A stretch of DNA of 64,000 nucleotides. It comes from Leishmania mexicana MHOM/GT/2001/U1103. Its lineage: Eukaryota > Euglenozoa > Kinetoplastea > Trypanosomatida > Trypanosomatidae. Position 1 is the stretch's first letter. Each line of letters begins with the position of its first letter. The stretch is taken from assembly GCF_000234665.1 (NCBI RefSeq), contig NC_018322.1, positions 248,001-312,000 of the forward strand, in the 5' to 3' direction. The translations under genes were made by a program, and so were the position numbers. The notes beneath the pieces were generated by a model, which saw only the letters and a list, made by a program, of their open reading frames with translations, was not told the origin of the DNA and ran no database searches. Below, piece after piece: positions 36,186 through 46,680 of the stretch.

Positions 36186-38296
36186 CTTGTGTTCCGAAAG
36201 GCTGCTTTCTTTTTCTGATTCTATTTGGGGAGGCGAGGGGGCAAGAGGGCAAGCGACGTCTCTCTCGCTCGCTGTCTTGGTTGCTGCCTTCGCTTTGCGG
36301 GTCTTTGACCTTTATCATCGTCACCTTCGCTCCTTTTCTTTCTTTTTCGTCCTCCTTCGCTTCTCCCCTCCCCTCCCCCTCTCTCTCTCTCGTGTGTGTA
36401 AAGAATGCGTGCGTGTGGAGAGGGAGGGGAGGGGAGAAGCGAAGGAGGGGCCTCTGCTCTTCACCTTGACTTACATTTATTTTCCTTTATCTGGTGCCGT
36501 GTCTGCTCTAGTCTTCTTGCTTACTGTGTGTGTGTGTGTGTGTGCGCTTCGCCTCTGTATGCTCGTTCGCCTACTCTTTCTCTCGATGCCCTTCTTTGCC
36601 ATAACACAAAAACGCAAAACCTCCAGCATCTGCGCATTCTTCAACAATACGATCCACTCCCCCTCCCTCTCCCCTCCCTCCCCCCCACACGCACGCACAG
36701 GTGCATACAGGCATACACGCCCTCAAAGCACGCGTGGATGAACCCGAAGCACCGGCGACGTGAAAAGCGGAACGCAAAGGCGTCACTTCTCTCGTCGCTC
36801 TCCTACCACCACCACCCCTTGCATACGTGTGTGTGTGTGTGTGTGTGTGTGTCGTGTTATCGACAACTCACGGAGTATTCGAAAACACGCCGAAGCAAAC
36901 ACGTTTCCGTTCTTTTATCTTTTTTTTCGTTTTTGTGTGTGAAAGCAGCGGGGAGACGAACCGGAGATGCGCGGGCGGTGATGAAAGCGAAGAGTAGAGA
37001 GTCGGCGAATGCATGGTGCGGACGAATGGGGGGAGGGATATGGGTGGGAGGCTCCATAGCACCACCCACGCACCCCACCCCTATCTTCCGCCCTCTCTCC
37101 CTCCCCCCCCATTCGTCTGCGCCACGCTCTCTCTCTCTGTACATGCCTCGTTGATTTGGAATCTCTTTCACTCTTGCGTGCGTGCGTGCACACGCGAACG
37201 TTTTCTTCTCGGATGTGCGTGTGTGTGTTGGAGCCGGCTGCACTCCATGAATCTCGAGTTAAACACGCTTGCAGACGTGTATACCTTCACTGTGGTGTTG
37301 ACGGGTCATAGAGCATGTCAGGAGCCTCTTCTTGAGGCTGCACACCTGTGTCGGAGTGTAGTCTGTGAGTCGCCAGAGCGCACAAGTCTCCACGATGACG
37401 TCCCTTGTGCTGAATCACCACTGCCATCACACACACACAGAGTATCTCTGTACGCATTTGATTTTTTTTTCTGTATTTACTTTATTCTCTCGCTTCCACT
37501 CCGAGTCCACTTTCTAATCCTTTATTGAAAAAGCAAGGGTCGCACAAACCACAAGGTACGCACCACGTGCAGCGTGACAAGACGGTAGAGGATGGTCCAC
37601 TCCTCATGTCCACTGCGCACGCGCTCAACCCCTCCCCTCCCCTCCCTCTCCCCTAACCCTACTCCTCCCAGCCTCTGGAACAGCGAAGAAGCTGCGATAA
37701 AAACGCGGCAGCAGGAAAGCAAGATAGGCAGCGGATGCATCTGGCCACAATCTTCGTCTTTGGCCCGTGGCGTCGCCTCTCCACGTTTGGTAGCCAGCTC
37801 TCCCATTCTCTCCCTCTCTCTCCATCTCTCTGGATATCGCTCGCTCCTCTGCACTCACGTCGTTTCAACATTGTTCTTCTCCACGAAAGGCAACGAATGT
37901 TGCGCCGGAGTGCTTCTCCGATGCACGTGCGTGTGTGGTGTGCTCGAGCTCGGCACCCCCCTCTGCGCCTCTTCTGCACCCCTTGTGCGGCTCATCACGT
38001 GCAAATCGCCTCGACACACATCGATTACAGTAGGAAAAACTGCTCTCGACACTTGCGGATTAGCATCAGCAGCGAGCACAGGCCGGGACAGGGTTATTCA
38101 CATGTGTATGCACACCGATACAGACAGAGAAAAGTGAGGAGGGGCTTCAACTCTCGCCATCTGTATGAGCTGAGTCACGTCTTCATCACTCTCGCAGTCC
38201 ATCGCGCACGCAGACACGCTGACACTCTCCTATTACACCGCCCTTCCTCCCCCCCCACACACACACGCACACCCCCTCTTGTCACCCTTTCCGGCG
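35131..38296. other. 3.2-kb non-coding stretch, microsatellite-rich
   Basis: Runs of (TG)n at about 35157-35172, 35625-35640, 36526-36543 and 36828-36852, a compound (TA)n(TG)n at 36153-36185, and long C/T tracts. Open frames read as Cys/Val or Pro/Leu/Ser low complexity. No gene seen. Confidence 0.6.
36153..36185. repeat. Compound (TA)n(TG)n microsatellite
   Basis: About ten TA units run directly into TG units, the same compound form as at 6640-6668. Confidence 0.9.
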
Positions 38297-41200
38297 ATGC
38301 TCGTCTGCTGTACGCTGCATCGCCGCGCAGGTAGGCGGATTCGCATCGGCTCATTCGGATGTGGGGGGTCTGTTGGTGCTCCTGCGGCAGTGACCGCTGG
38401 CGCCGCAGCGCCGCCAAGCTCGGGGTGTGGCGACGAGAGAAACACGAAAAGGCAACCGCCGGTCCGGTCGCGGATGTCTTCCAACGACGGCAACGATCGC
38501 GCAGCCCGTGACTCAGATGGCACGTTCTGCAGCTGGTCGATACAATCAGCCTTGCAGATGGCCTACCCGCCTGTACCCTTGGTGACAGCCTTCTACGGCC
38601 ACTGCACGCGTCTGCGGTCGCCACGAGACTTCTGTCAAAGCGATTTGCTCTCTCTGCCAGCCAACGGATGCACCACGAGTCGAGGTGCGGCCCAAGGAGA
38701 AAGCACAACAGTGTCCGCAGGGAACGCTCGCGATGCCGACTGGGACGCTCATGGTGGCGGCAGCGGTGCCGCACTGCTGCTGATGCTGCACGACGTTGCC
38801 ACACTGCCGTGGGCAGCAGGCGTACGCCTTACTCTCACCCTGCACGGAACGGCTACATGCGCTCATGACGAGATAGCGCGGCGGGAGCTGCCGGCGGCCG
38901 CTGCTGTCAAGAGAAACCGCGGCGGTGATAACAGACCGTCAAGCGCTGCCGCAGCGATAGCACGCGTAGGTGGTGAGGTATCAACGCAGTCCTTCGCCAC
39001 CTCCGTCGTCACTGGAGAGGCTTCTCTCGCACAGTCCGACGCAGAAGGCGAGGAGCAAGGCAGCGTAGCCACCTCCTTGAGCACCGCCACTGCCACTGGC
39101 CACCAAGCTGACAGGGACGCCTGGCAGCCTTTCAGTGAGTACCGCGCGCCACAAGCCTGCGCGGAGACGTCGGCGCTTGAACTGCGCTCATTTACCGTCG
39201 CGCAACTTGGTCAGCGCGTGCCGCTGGTGGCCCTCGTCGCTGAGAGGGCCTGCGATGCCAAGTCGATGTTCTCTGCCCTCACCGAGCACTGCGTCACCCA
39301 TCGAACCAGCGCGGTGTACAACCAGCAGTGCTCAAACAGCCCTGCCTGGCTCCCGCCGCGCACGCCTGTGCATCGCGTGCCGGTGGAGGTGTATGCGGAA
39401 CGTACCCCGTTGGTGCAGACGAGTGGCACCGCCGCCCTGCAGCGGGACCTTTGGCAAGCGCTGAGCCGCGTCGTGACTGCGTCGGCTAGCCACAACAGCC
39501 ACGGCGCTGCGCATTTGTCCGCAGCACTGCGGTCCTCGTCATCGAAGCCATGCGGAGGACTGCAGTGGTCTATATCACCTCTGGCGCATCTCGTCTGGAA
39601 CGGGCAGTGTTGGGTAGAAGAAACAGACGTGCAGGTGGTGGAGGTGGAGGAGCAGCTCCTCGGCGCGTTGCTGGGCGACGGTGATGAGGATGCGGCTGAT
39701 GCTGCTGCTGGTGTGGCTCGATCAACAGCGAACAGGAACGCTGTCATGTGCGGCACGCCGGCTACGCGGTGTAGCACTCGTAAAAAGGGCGGCGCAGGTC
39801 GGTTGGAGGCACTCCGGATGGACTTGAATGCGCAGGCCCCTACGTATCCTCGGTTCTGGCTGCCGAGCTGCTGGCGTCGTGCCAGCGGTTTAACTGAAGT
39901 ATTGACGCCCCTTTTTCGAGATCCTGGCGACGGTAGTGCGGGGATCGGTGCAGTGTGTAGCCGCCCAGCAGGCGCTGCCGCCCCGGCCGCCTCACAGTGC
40001 GCGTTTTCCAGCAGGCCGTATGAGGTCGGGAAGCACACCAAGGAAGACGGACGAGTCGCGGAAGCGGCAGTAGAGGCAGCCGCAGGTGACGCACAGATGC
40101 CAGCGGCGTTGCGCTGTAGTCAGTGGGTGTTGCGCTTGCGAAAGGCATGGCTTGTCGCCAGCCCTAACGTAAAACCTGCCTTGCTTGCTCGTGCAGGTAC
40201 AGAGGCGCGAGCTGACGTCGCTGCGCAACCGGGCCTTGGCAACGCGGGCGTGAAGACAGTACCACCTCTGCTCGATGCAGCTCGCGGTGCCAGCGACCAC
40301 TCGCGCGCCCCTTCTTCGAGGCCACCAGCACCAGCACCCGTGAGGTACCCAAACTACGACCTCCTTACCGGCTTGCCGCTGAACTTGCGGGACTACAACG
40401 CCGCCCTCAGAAGGTCCCGAGACGCCGCCAGGGGCTCCCGCGCGTCCCGCTGCTCCTCCTCACCGTCGAAGTCGGCCGTGCTGTCGCTGTGGTCTTCCTG
40501 GAGGACACAGGCACCACCGGCACCCGAACGCTGCGTGCAAACGGCGCAGGCTGCTACCTTTCAGTATGCTAATGATCCGTTCTTCCTTGCGGCTCTCTCG
40601 CAGCAGGTGGGGTGGATCCGTCTATCTCCGAGCTGCCATCCGCACACGCTTCACGTAGGCGCCCCATCAGCATCGGCGCTGATGGTTACTCCAGGCATGG
40701 GACCGGTGTCGTGGCAGTTGCCAGATGCGCTGCGCAGATGCTACAAAATACCGAGCTCTATCGTCGATGTCCCTCAGCGCTGGCTGTGTAGTGGCGGAAA
40801 GACAGCGGTGCAGACAGCCGCTCCCAGCATTGCTGTTGCCTCGTCCACAGCGCCGGCACAACATCTTCCGTCGTTGCCGCCGCCGCCGCCGCCCGTTGCG
40901 AGTGTGTCGGTACCGCAGCAAGAGTGGTGGACAGGCTTTTTCCTGAATGACGCCCCGCACTGGTGGCACCGCGAGGTGTTCAAAGGCGCGCAGGAATGCT
41001 GGGCAGCGAAAAACACTTGCAAGGACAAGCTCGCAACGCCGGTGCGGCCGCGGCACGAGCGCGATGGTGAGCGCGTAGCAACTGCTGAGGAGGTCGCGCG
41101 GGTACTATCGTTTCTTCAGGAAGAGTGTCGTGTTCCACCGCCTCCGGTGAGCGCTTCCAGTACAGCAGCCGCCGTGGCATCCCCGCACCATGGCGCGCCT

Positions 41201-43327
41201 GGGTTGACGTCAGAGCCTTCGTCACCTGTAGAGATGACACAGAAGACGGCGACCTTGCCCCCGCAGGTGTGCATGCTTCGGCTGGCACCTGTTGCGCCTA
41301 TGCTGCGCCGCCCACACCGATTATTGGGGCGCATCGAGCATGGCAAGCAAGAGCACCACTGCGCATCCACTCCGGCCACGGAGGCTCTGGCGTTGGAGCT
41401 GCAGTGGTCCCTTGTGCCGGACACCGCCGCAGTGACAGTGAACACGTTCTTCTCCCTGCAGGACGTGTTGAACCACGCTGGACCTTCTGGAACGGCCTCA
41501 GGTGCGCTGCCGCCTACCTCGTCGGCGGACCGTGCGGTGCTGTTTTACGTTGAAGTCAAGGCTGGGTTGGAGGTACTGCGGCGGGTGGCACACGCTGCGG
41601 CTGCTCGGAAAGACTCCTCCGACGACGAGGAAGGCCCCTCGCCGGCCCCTTCCTCGTCTGCTGCCTGGTGGGAACAGCTGAGTGCCTTCTACGACGCCAA
41701 TACGTTTGTGGCGCAAGAAACCGCACCTCCGGCGACGATGTCGGCGACGGACAAGGGCAATAAAGGCAGTAGCGGTGATGGCTACGAGGAGGTCGGTACA
41801 ACTCGCCGCGATGCTGTCGCGCACGAGAGCGCTGTGCCAGCCTTCTGCCACCCTACAGTGACGGAGGTGGTGCGGACATGTGCGCAGCTGATGCTGCGAT
41901 GCGGAGGGCCATCACACAACCGCCATGTGAGCGACTCCCTCATCACCCTCGATGGCGGTGGCGGAGAAGGCAACAGGGTTTCATCAGAGGCAGTTGCGGT
42001 ATGGTCACGCGTGGAATACGATGCGCTGCTTCGCACCGCAGTCGGCACGTCCGCAAGGGCCGCAGCCACGCCTTCCTCGGCACCTTACTGGCGCAGCGCG
42101 GTTGATGATGGCGACGGTGACAGGAGTGGAGCGAATGACGAGGAGGAGGCGGAGGTAGCGCCGGACCACGCAGATGACGTCGCGGCGGACGCAGAAAACG
42201 GAAGCGAAGGCTCACGTGCAGAGTTGGCAGTCACGCACGAAACACAACGCGCAAGCACTGCCGGTGGCGCAGCGGCACCATGTAGCCGAGACATTGCGAT
42301 GAGTGTTGGACAGGACAGTCCATCATCTGCTCAAGTGGCGCAGGGGTCGTCGTCGACGCCATCATGCTTACCATACGGCATGGAAGTGTACGAGTACGAT
42401 GAGGACAGAACGCGGAGTGCACCGTGCCTTAGCTGCAGGGGCCTCGCTGTGTCGCTGAGCGATGCACAGCCTCCAGCGACTGCACCGGATAACTGGCTAG
42501 CTGTGGATCGTCGCGTCCCACTTGAGCGTAACTGCCGACTGAGCGAGGCCCTTCAGCCCCACAGGAACCCTGTGAACTTTGGCGCGGTGACGGGTGCCGG
42601 TGCTGCCCCCTCCTCCTCCTCGTCGTCCGCTGACCTGCCCTTCGCCTTGCTGTCGAGAGGAAAGTCTGGGCAAGCGGTGACGCTTGGCAAAGCATCTGTC
42701 GCCTCCATCCTCGACGCCCGCAAGGACACCGAGCAGGGCGGCGGAGACGTCCGGGCAGATGACGGACCACGAGCGCAGCGCCAGCTGAGAAGTGCCGAGC
42801 TCCTCGCTCAGAATGAAGAGTCCCTGTCTTCAGGGTCATCTACAGACCGCACTGGCAGTGCATCCCCGATGCCCTCCAGTGCGAATGGCGAGTCGCAGTC
42901 GCCTCCGTTGGGCGTGATGGATGCCGTGATAGCGGAGGAGCACCATCGATTTGAGATCGAGTGGCGACCGTGGCTGCGATACCTGCCTCCGACCACCACG
43001 CACCGAGGCAACACGCCGTCAACAAGTCCAGAGCCGACAGGGCCCCCAAAGTGCGCGTCCCGCGTGTTTGGCTTTCTGCAGCCGTCGGCGGCCTCCGAAT
43101 ACTGCACTGGCTCTTCAAGAGCGGACATGACCTCCGCCCGTGGCAACGGTGGAGAGCGCAATGCCGGACGCTCAGCCCCACCAGCGGCAGCAGCGGCATC
43201 GGATGGTGCGGTGGTTGTCCTCGATCTGGGCCTTTGCGTGCTGCATGTATGCCGCACAGAGGTATACGTGAACGCCGCCAACTTGCTCTACCACGAGGAG
43301 ACTCGTACAGAGGGACAAGACGACTGA
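38297..43327 (+). CDS. Hypothetical protein, about 1676 residues
   Basis: I do not recognise this protein. The first in-frame ATG is 38297. If trans-splicing uses the first AG after the C/T tract (near 38330), the start would be ATG 38474 (MSSNDGNDRAARD), giving 1617 residues. Ordered-looking islands rich in Trp and Tyr are separated by long Ala/Ser/Gly-rich insertions: about 80-110 (FCSWSIQSALQMAYP), about 160-200, about 680-710 (YPNYDLLTGLPLNLRDYN), about 760-840 (NDPFFLAALSQQVGWIRL and WQLPDALRRCYKIP) and about 880-910 (EWWTGFFLNDAPHWWHREVF). The C-terminal island near 1550 has FEIEWRPWLRYLPP. There is no membrane segment, signal peptide or known catalytic motif. An 8-Pro run lies near 870. 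Confidence 0.8.
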   Translation: MLVCCTLHRRAGRRIRIGSFGCGGSVGAPAAVTAGAAAPPSSGCGDERNTKRQPPVRSRMSSNDGNDRAARDSDGTFCSWSIQSALQMAYPPVPLVTAFYGHCTRLRSPRDFCQSDLLSLPANGCTTSRGAAQGESTTVSAGNARDADWDAHGGGSGAALLLMLHDVATLPWAAGVRLTLTLHGTATCAHDEIARRELPAAAAVKRNRGGDNRPSSAAAAIARVGGEVSTQSFATSVVTGEASLAQSDAEGEEQGSVATSLSTATATGHQADRDAWQPFSEYRAPQACAETSALELRSFTVAQLGQRVPLVALVAERACDAKSMFSALTEHCVTHRTSAVYNQQCSNSPAWLPPRTPVHRVPVEVYAERTPLVQTSGTAALQRDLWQALSRVVTASASHNSHGAAHLSAALRSSSSKPCGGLQWSISPLAHLVWNGQCWVEETDVQVVEVEEQLLGALLGDGDEDAADAAAGVARSTANRNAVMCGTPATRCSTRKKGGAGRLEALRMDLNAQAPTYPRFWLPSCWRRASGLTEVLTPLFRDPGDGSAGIGAVCSRPAGAAAPAASQCAFSSRPYEVGKHTKEDGRVAEAAVEAAAGDAQMPAALRCSQWVLRLRKAWLVASPNVKPALLARAGTEARADVAAQPGLGNAGVKTVPPLLDAARGASDHSRAPSSRPPAPAPVRYPNYDLLTGLPLNLRDYNAALRRSRDAARGSRASRCSSSPSKSAVLSLWSSWRTQAPPAPERCVQTAQAATFQYANDPFFLAALSQQVGWIRLSPSCHPHTLHVGAPSASALMVTPGMGPVSWQLPDALRRCYKIPSSIVDVPQRWLCSGGKTAVQTAAPSIAVASSTAPAQHLPSLPPPPPPVASVSVPQQEWWTGFFLNDAPHWWHREVFKGAQECWAAKNTCKDKLATPVRPRHERDGERVATAEEVARVLSFLQEECRVPPPPVSASSTAAAVASPHHGAPGLTSEPSSPVEMTQKTATLPPQVCMLRLAPVAPMLRRPHRLLGRIEHGKQEHHCASTPATEALALELQWSLVPDTAAVTVNTFFSLQDVLNHAGPSGTASGALPPTSSADRAVLFYVEVKAGLEVLRRVAHAAAARKDSSDDEEGPSPAPSSSAAWWEQLSAFYDANTFVAQETAPPATMSATDKGNKGSSGDGYEEVGTTRRDAVAHESAVPAFCHPTVTEVVRTCAQLMLRCGGPSHNRHVSDSLITLDGGGGEGNRVSSEAVAVWSRVEYDALLRTAVGTSARAAATPSSAPYWRSAVDDGDGDRSGANDEEEAEVAPDHADDVAADAENGSEGSRAELAVTHETQRASTAGGAAAPCSRDIAMSVGQDSPSSAQVAQGSSSTPSCLPYGMEVYEYDEDRTRSAPCLSCRGLAVSLSDAQPPATAPDNWLAVDRRVPLERNCRLSEALQPHRNPVNFGAVTGAGAAPSSSSSSADLPFALLSRGKSGQAVTLGKASVASILDARKDTEQGGGDVRADDGPRAQRQLRSAELLAQNEESLSSGSSTDRTGSASPMPSSANGESQSPPLGVMDAVIAEEHHRFEIEWRPWLRYLPPTTTHRGNTPSTSPEPTGPPKCASRVFGFLQPSAASEYCTGSSRADMTSARGNGGERNAGRSAPPAAAAASDGAVVVLDLGLCVLHVCRTEVYVNAANLLYHEETRTEGQDD

Positions 43328-44192
43328 AGAGGGAGAGGGGGTGGACGCGAGGGGCTTTCATGAATGCGAGTAGCGAAACAGAAGGCGACGTCCAGACCGG
43401 GAATGAATAAAGCAGCCGGCCACGTCGTGCACTCAGTGTGCGTGCGTGGGTATGCCTGCGCAGGCTCTCGTCGTGGAAGAAGGTCCGCCACTCTCCCTTT
43501 CTCTCGCACCCTCTCCCCGCAGCCCCCATCTACCCAGTGCCACGAATTACACGAGCAACTACGACTGCTATTACCACCGCTAATGCTCCTCCAGCATCAA
43601 CACCACACCCTTGCCGGGTGTCGACAACGAACACCCAAACAAACCAAGAAGCAAGCGCCGCTGCGACACACCTGGAGGTGTGCGCTCCCATCTGCTGCGC
43701 ATTCGATTCCTCCCCACACGCGGTTATGACTGACTGCGCGACCCTGAGCACAAGTCTCGTGAAAAGCGCGGTTGCGTGTGCGTGCGTGGGTGTGTCTGGG
43801 TATGCCTGTACCTGCGTGACGGATAACATGAGTTGACCGTGACGCAACCCCCGTGCAAGCACAAGCACCTGTACACACACCAGGCTTCCTCCCACTGACC
43901 ACACGCTGACACCTCAGCAACGGCACGCACACACACATGCCAGCGGATCATGAGAAGACCAACACTCATACTTGAGCCCATCCGTGGCAGTACGCACCAA
44001 CGCTTTTCTGTCAGCAGCTGACTATCGTCCGACTACCATGCCACACTTCGCGATGCCGCCTACCCTCCGCACAACCCAACTGCCCCCTGGCCATCTTCTT
44101 CTCTTGCTGCATCTTGCCCTTCACGCCCGTCACGACATCTGCCAAACTCTCACCCGCACGTAACCCACATCCACCCGTCATCGTGTAGCTTC
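43328..44192. other. Intergenic stretch before the tandem array
   Basis: No credible gene. It is less C/T-biased than other spacers here and contains ACAC-rich and GTGCGTG-type low-complexity pieces. Confidence 0.5.
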
Positions 44193-44637
44193 GCGCTGTG
44201 ACGCCTCCGTGCCGTCTGCGCGTTTTTTGGATGACGAGAGGTGCGGTAGCGGCTGTGCGGCCTGCCCCCGCCGCTGCTGCCGCTGTGGCTGCGTGGAGCG
44301 CTATGATGAAAAGCCTTTCCTTAACGACGAGCGGACCGACACGCACCCATGCGGACAGTTCGAATGTGTACAAATGTTGAGCCTCCCGCTTCCCGCACCC
44401 GTGTCGTCGTCGCCACCGCACCGTGCGCCTGCATGCGTGCGCGTGTGCGACGGGGGACACTGGACAACGACGTCTCTGTCTAACGGGGTGCGACGCTGCT
44501 CTGTCGGCGCACCTCGATTTCAGGAGATGGAGATGACGCGGCTGCGGCAGTGGTGCACGCTGTGCTCGCTGTCACCGCACCTGTCCCCCCCCCTCCCTCC
44601 TCGTCCCTCCCCATCAAGTGCGCGAGGAGAACCGTAG
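44164..44637 (+). pseudogene. Cys-rich open frame in array unit 1 (coding fragment or pseudogene)
   Basis: The + frame is open from after a stop at 44161 to 44637 but has no ATG before MEMTRL near its end. The translation is protein-like: DERCGSGCAACPRRCCRCGC is followed by VERYDEKPFLNDERTDTHPC and GQFECVQ, then after a Pro/Ser linker DGGHWTTTSLSNGVRRCS and RLRQWCTLCSL. About ten Cys lie within 50 residues, with CxxC pairs as in a zinc-binding fold. The family is unknown. It could be a piece of a gene captured by the repeat, an exon-like fragment that needs an upstream start, or chance. I favour a fragment. Confidence 0.4.
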
Positions 44638-45082
44638 CCGCTGCAACTCCACTAAGTGAGACGCCGCGGGTGATACTTCTCCAAGAGCTCTGTCGCCGCC
44701 GCTGCGCATCCGCGTCTCTGGGGCGTGCGCGCCTCTGTACGTGTATGCCTGCGTGTGTGTGTGTGTGTGTGCCAGCTGCGCTGTCGTGCAGGATGAGAGA
44801 CATTCAACGGATCCCAATCAGAGCACTGTGCACTGAAACCCCGTCCTGATGCTAATCCGCAAAACAACGGCTGACGCGGCGACGCAGCCGGCCACGGGCA
44901 CGTGCTGTGATGTGCCGCGAGAGGTGGTGCCGCAGCAGCGGGGGAAGGGGCAAGATGCGGCGGGCACGCGCGAGAGCGGAGCTGATGTCAAACACTCGTA
45001 GTGCGCGTCTGACGCGGCGTGACTGATACAAGACGACACGGAGCCGGGAGGACATCCCGCGCCTCTTTGCTGACCGCCCCGT

Positions 45083-45823
45083 GTGGTCGCCCCGCGCCCC
45101 TCGCCCACGCAGCTGCCGCCGGTACTCGACCTGTGTGCGTGTGTGTGTGTGTGGTGTGTGTGCCCGCGCTGTGACGCCTCCGTGCCGTCTGCGCGTTTTT
45201 TGGATGACGAGAGGTGCGGTAGCGGCTGTGCGGCCTGCCCCCGCCGCTGCTGCCGCTGTGGCTGCGTGGAGCGCTATGATGAAAAGCCTTTCCTTAACGA
45301 CGAGCGGACCGACACGCACCCATGCGGACAGTTCGAATGTGTACAAATGTTGAGCCTCCCGCTTCCCGCACCCGTGTCGTCGTCGCCACCGCACCGTGCG
45401 CCTGCATGCGTGCGCGTGTGCGACGGGGGACACTGGACAACGACGTCTCTGTCTAACGGGGTGCGACGCTGCTCTGTCGGCGCACCTCGATTTCAGGAGA
45501 TGGAGATGACGCGGCTGCGGCAGTGGTGCACGCTGTGCTCGCTGTCACCGCACCTGTCCCCCCCCCCTCCCTCCTCGTCCCTCCCCATCAAGTGCGCGAG
45601 GAGAACCGTAGCCGCTGCAACTCCACTAAGTGAGACGCCGCGGGTGATACTTCTCCAAGAGCTCTGTCGCCGCCGCTGCGCATCCGCGTCTCTGGGGCGT
45701 GCGCGCCTCTGTACGTGTATGCCTGCGTGTGTGTGTGTGTGTGTGCCAGCTGCGCTGTCGTGCAGGATGAGAGACATTCAACGGATCCCAATCAGAGCAC
45801 TGTGCACTGAAACCCCGTCCTGA
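45083..45823 (+). pseudogene. Cys-rich open frame in array unit 2
   Basis: Same Cys-rich reading as in unit 1. It is preceded by an open stretch through the (TG)n of the unit border and runs on to a stop at 45821-45823. It starts from GTG, not ATG. One C more in the poly-C tract than unit 1 keeps this copy in frame past 44637's equivalent, so the C-terminal reading differs between copies. Confidence 0.35.
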
Positions 45824-46056
45824 TGCTAATCCGCAAAACAACGGCTGACGCGGCGACGCAGCCGGCCACGGGCACGTGCTGTGATGTGCCGCGAGAGGTG
45901 GTGCCGCAGCAGCGGGGGAAGGGGCAAGATGCGGCGGGCACGCGCGAGAGCGGAGCTGATGTCAAACACTCGTAGTGCGCGTCTGACGCGGCGTGACTGA
46001 TACAAGACGACACGGAGCCGGGAGGACATCCCGCGCCTCTTTGCTGACCGCCCCGT

Positions 46057-46608
46057 GTGGTCGCCCCGCGCCCCTCGCCCACGCAGCTGCCGCCGGTACT
46101 CGACCTGTGTGCGTGTGTGTGTGTGTGGTGTGTGTGCCCGCGCTGTGACGCCTCCGTGCCGTCTGCGCGTTTTTTGGATGACGAGAGGTGCGGTAGCGGC
46201 TGTGCGGCCTGCCCCCGCCGCTGCTGCCGCTGTGGCTGCGTGGAGCGCTATGATGAAAAGCCTTTCCTTAACGACGAGCGGACCGACACGCACCCATGCG
46301 GACAGTTCGAATGTGTACAAATGTTGAGCCTCCCGCTTCCCGCACCCGTGTCGTCGTCGCCACCGCACCGTGCGCCTGCATGCGTGCGCGTGTGCGACGG
46401 GGGACACTGGACAACGACGTCTCTGTCTAACGGGGTGCGACGCTGCTCTGTCGGCGCACCTCGATTTCAGGAGATGGAGATGACGCGGCTGCGGCAGTGG
46501 TGCACGCTGTGCTCGCTGTCACCGCACCTGTCCCCCCCCCCCTCCCTCCTCGTCCCTCCCCATCAAGTGCGCGAGGAGAACCGTAGCCGCTGCAACTCCA
46601 CTAAGTGA
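46057..46608 (+). pseudogene. Cys-rich open frame in truncated array unit 3
   Basis: Third copy of the Cys-rich frame. A further C in the poly-C run shifts it to a stop at 46606-46608. The three copies thus have three different C-terminal readings after an identical Cys-rich core, which argues that the tail is not under selection. Confidence 0.35.
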
Positions 46609-46680
46609 GACGCCGCGGGTGATACTTCTCCAAGAGCTCTGTCGCCGCCGCTGCGCATCCGCGTCTCTGGGGCGTGCGCG

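Larger units (their letters stand above)
44193..46680 (+). repeat. Tandem array of a 974-bp unit, about 2.55 copies
   Basis: Units begin with GCGCTGTGACGCC at about 44193, 45166 and 46140; the third is cut off at 46680. Copy 1 is one base shorter because of a poly-C length difference; otherwise the copies look identical by eye. Each unit contains a (TG)n run near its end, a poly-C run, and the Cys-rich open frame described separately. Near-perfect identity means recent duplication or ongoing homogenisation, and the array may be longer in the genome than in this assembly. Confidence 0.93.

Noticed and set aside
44011..46407. - strand frames of 149-193 codons across the tandem array (MSPVAHAHACRRTVRW...)
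   Set aside because: The opposite + frame has a more protein-like Cys-rich reading, and the - translation is Ala/Arg/His low complexity.
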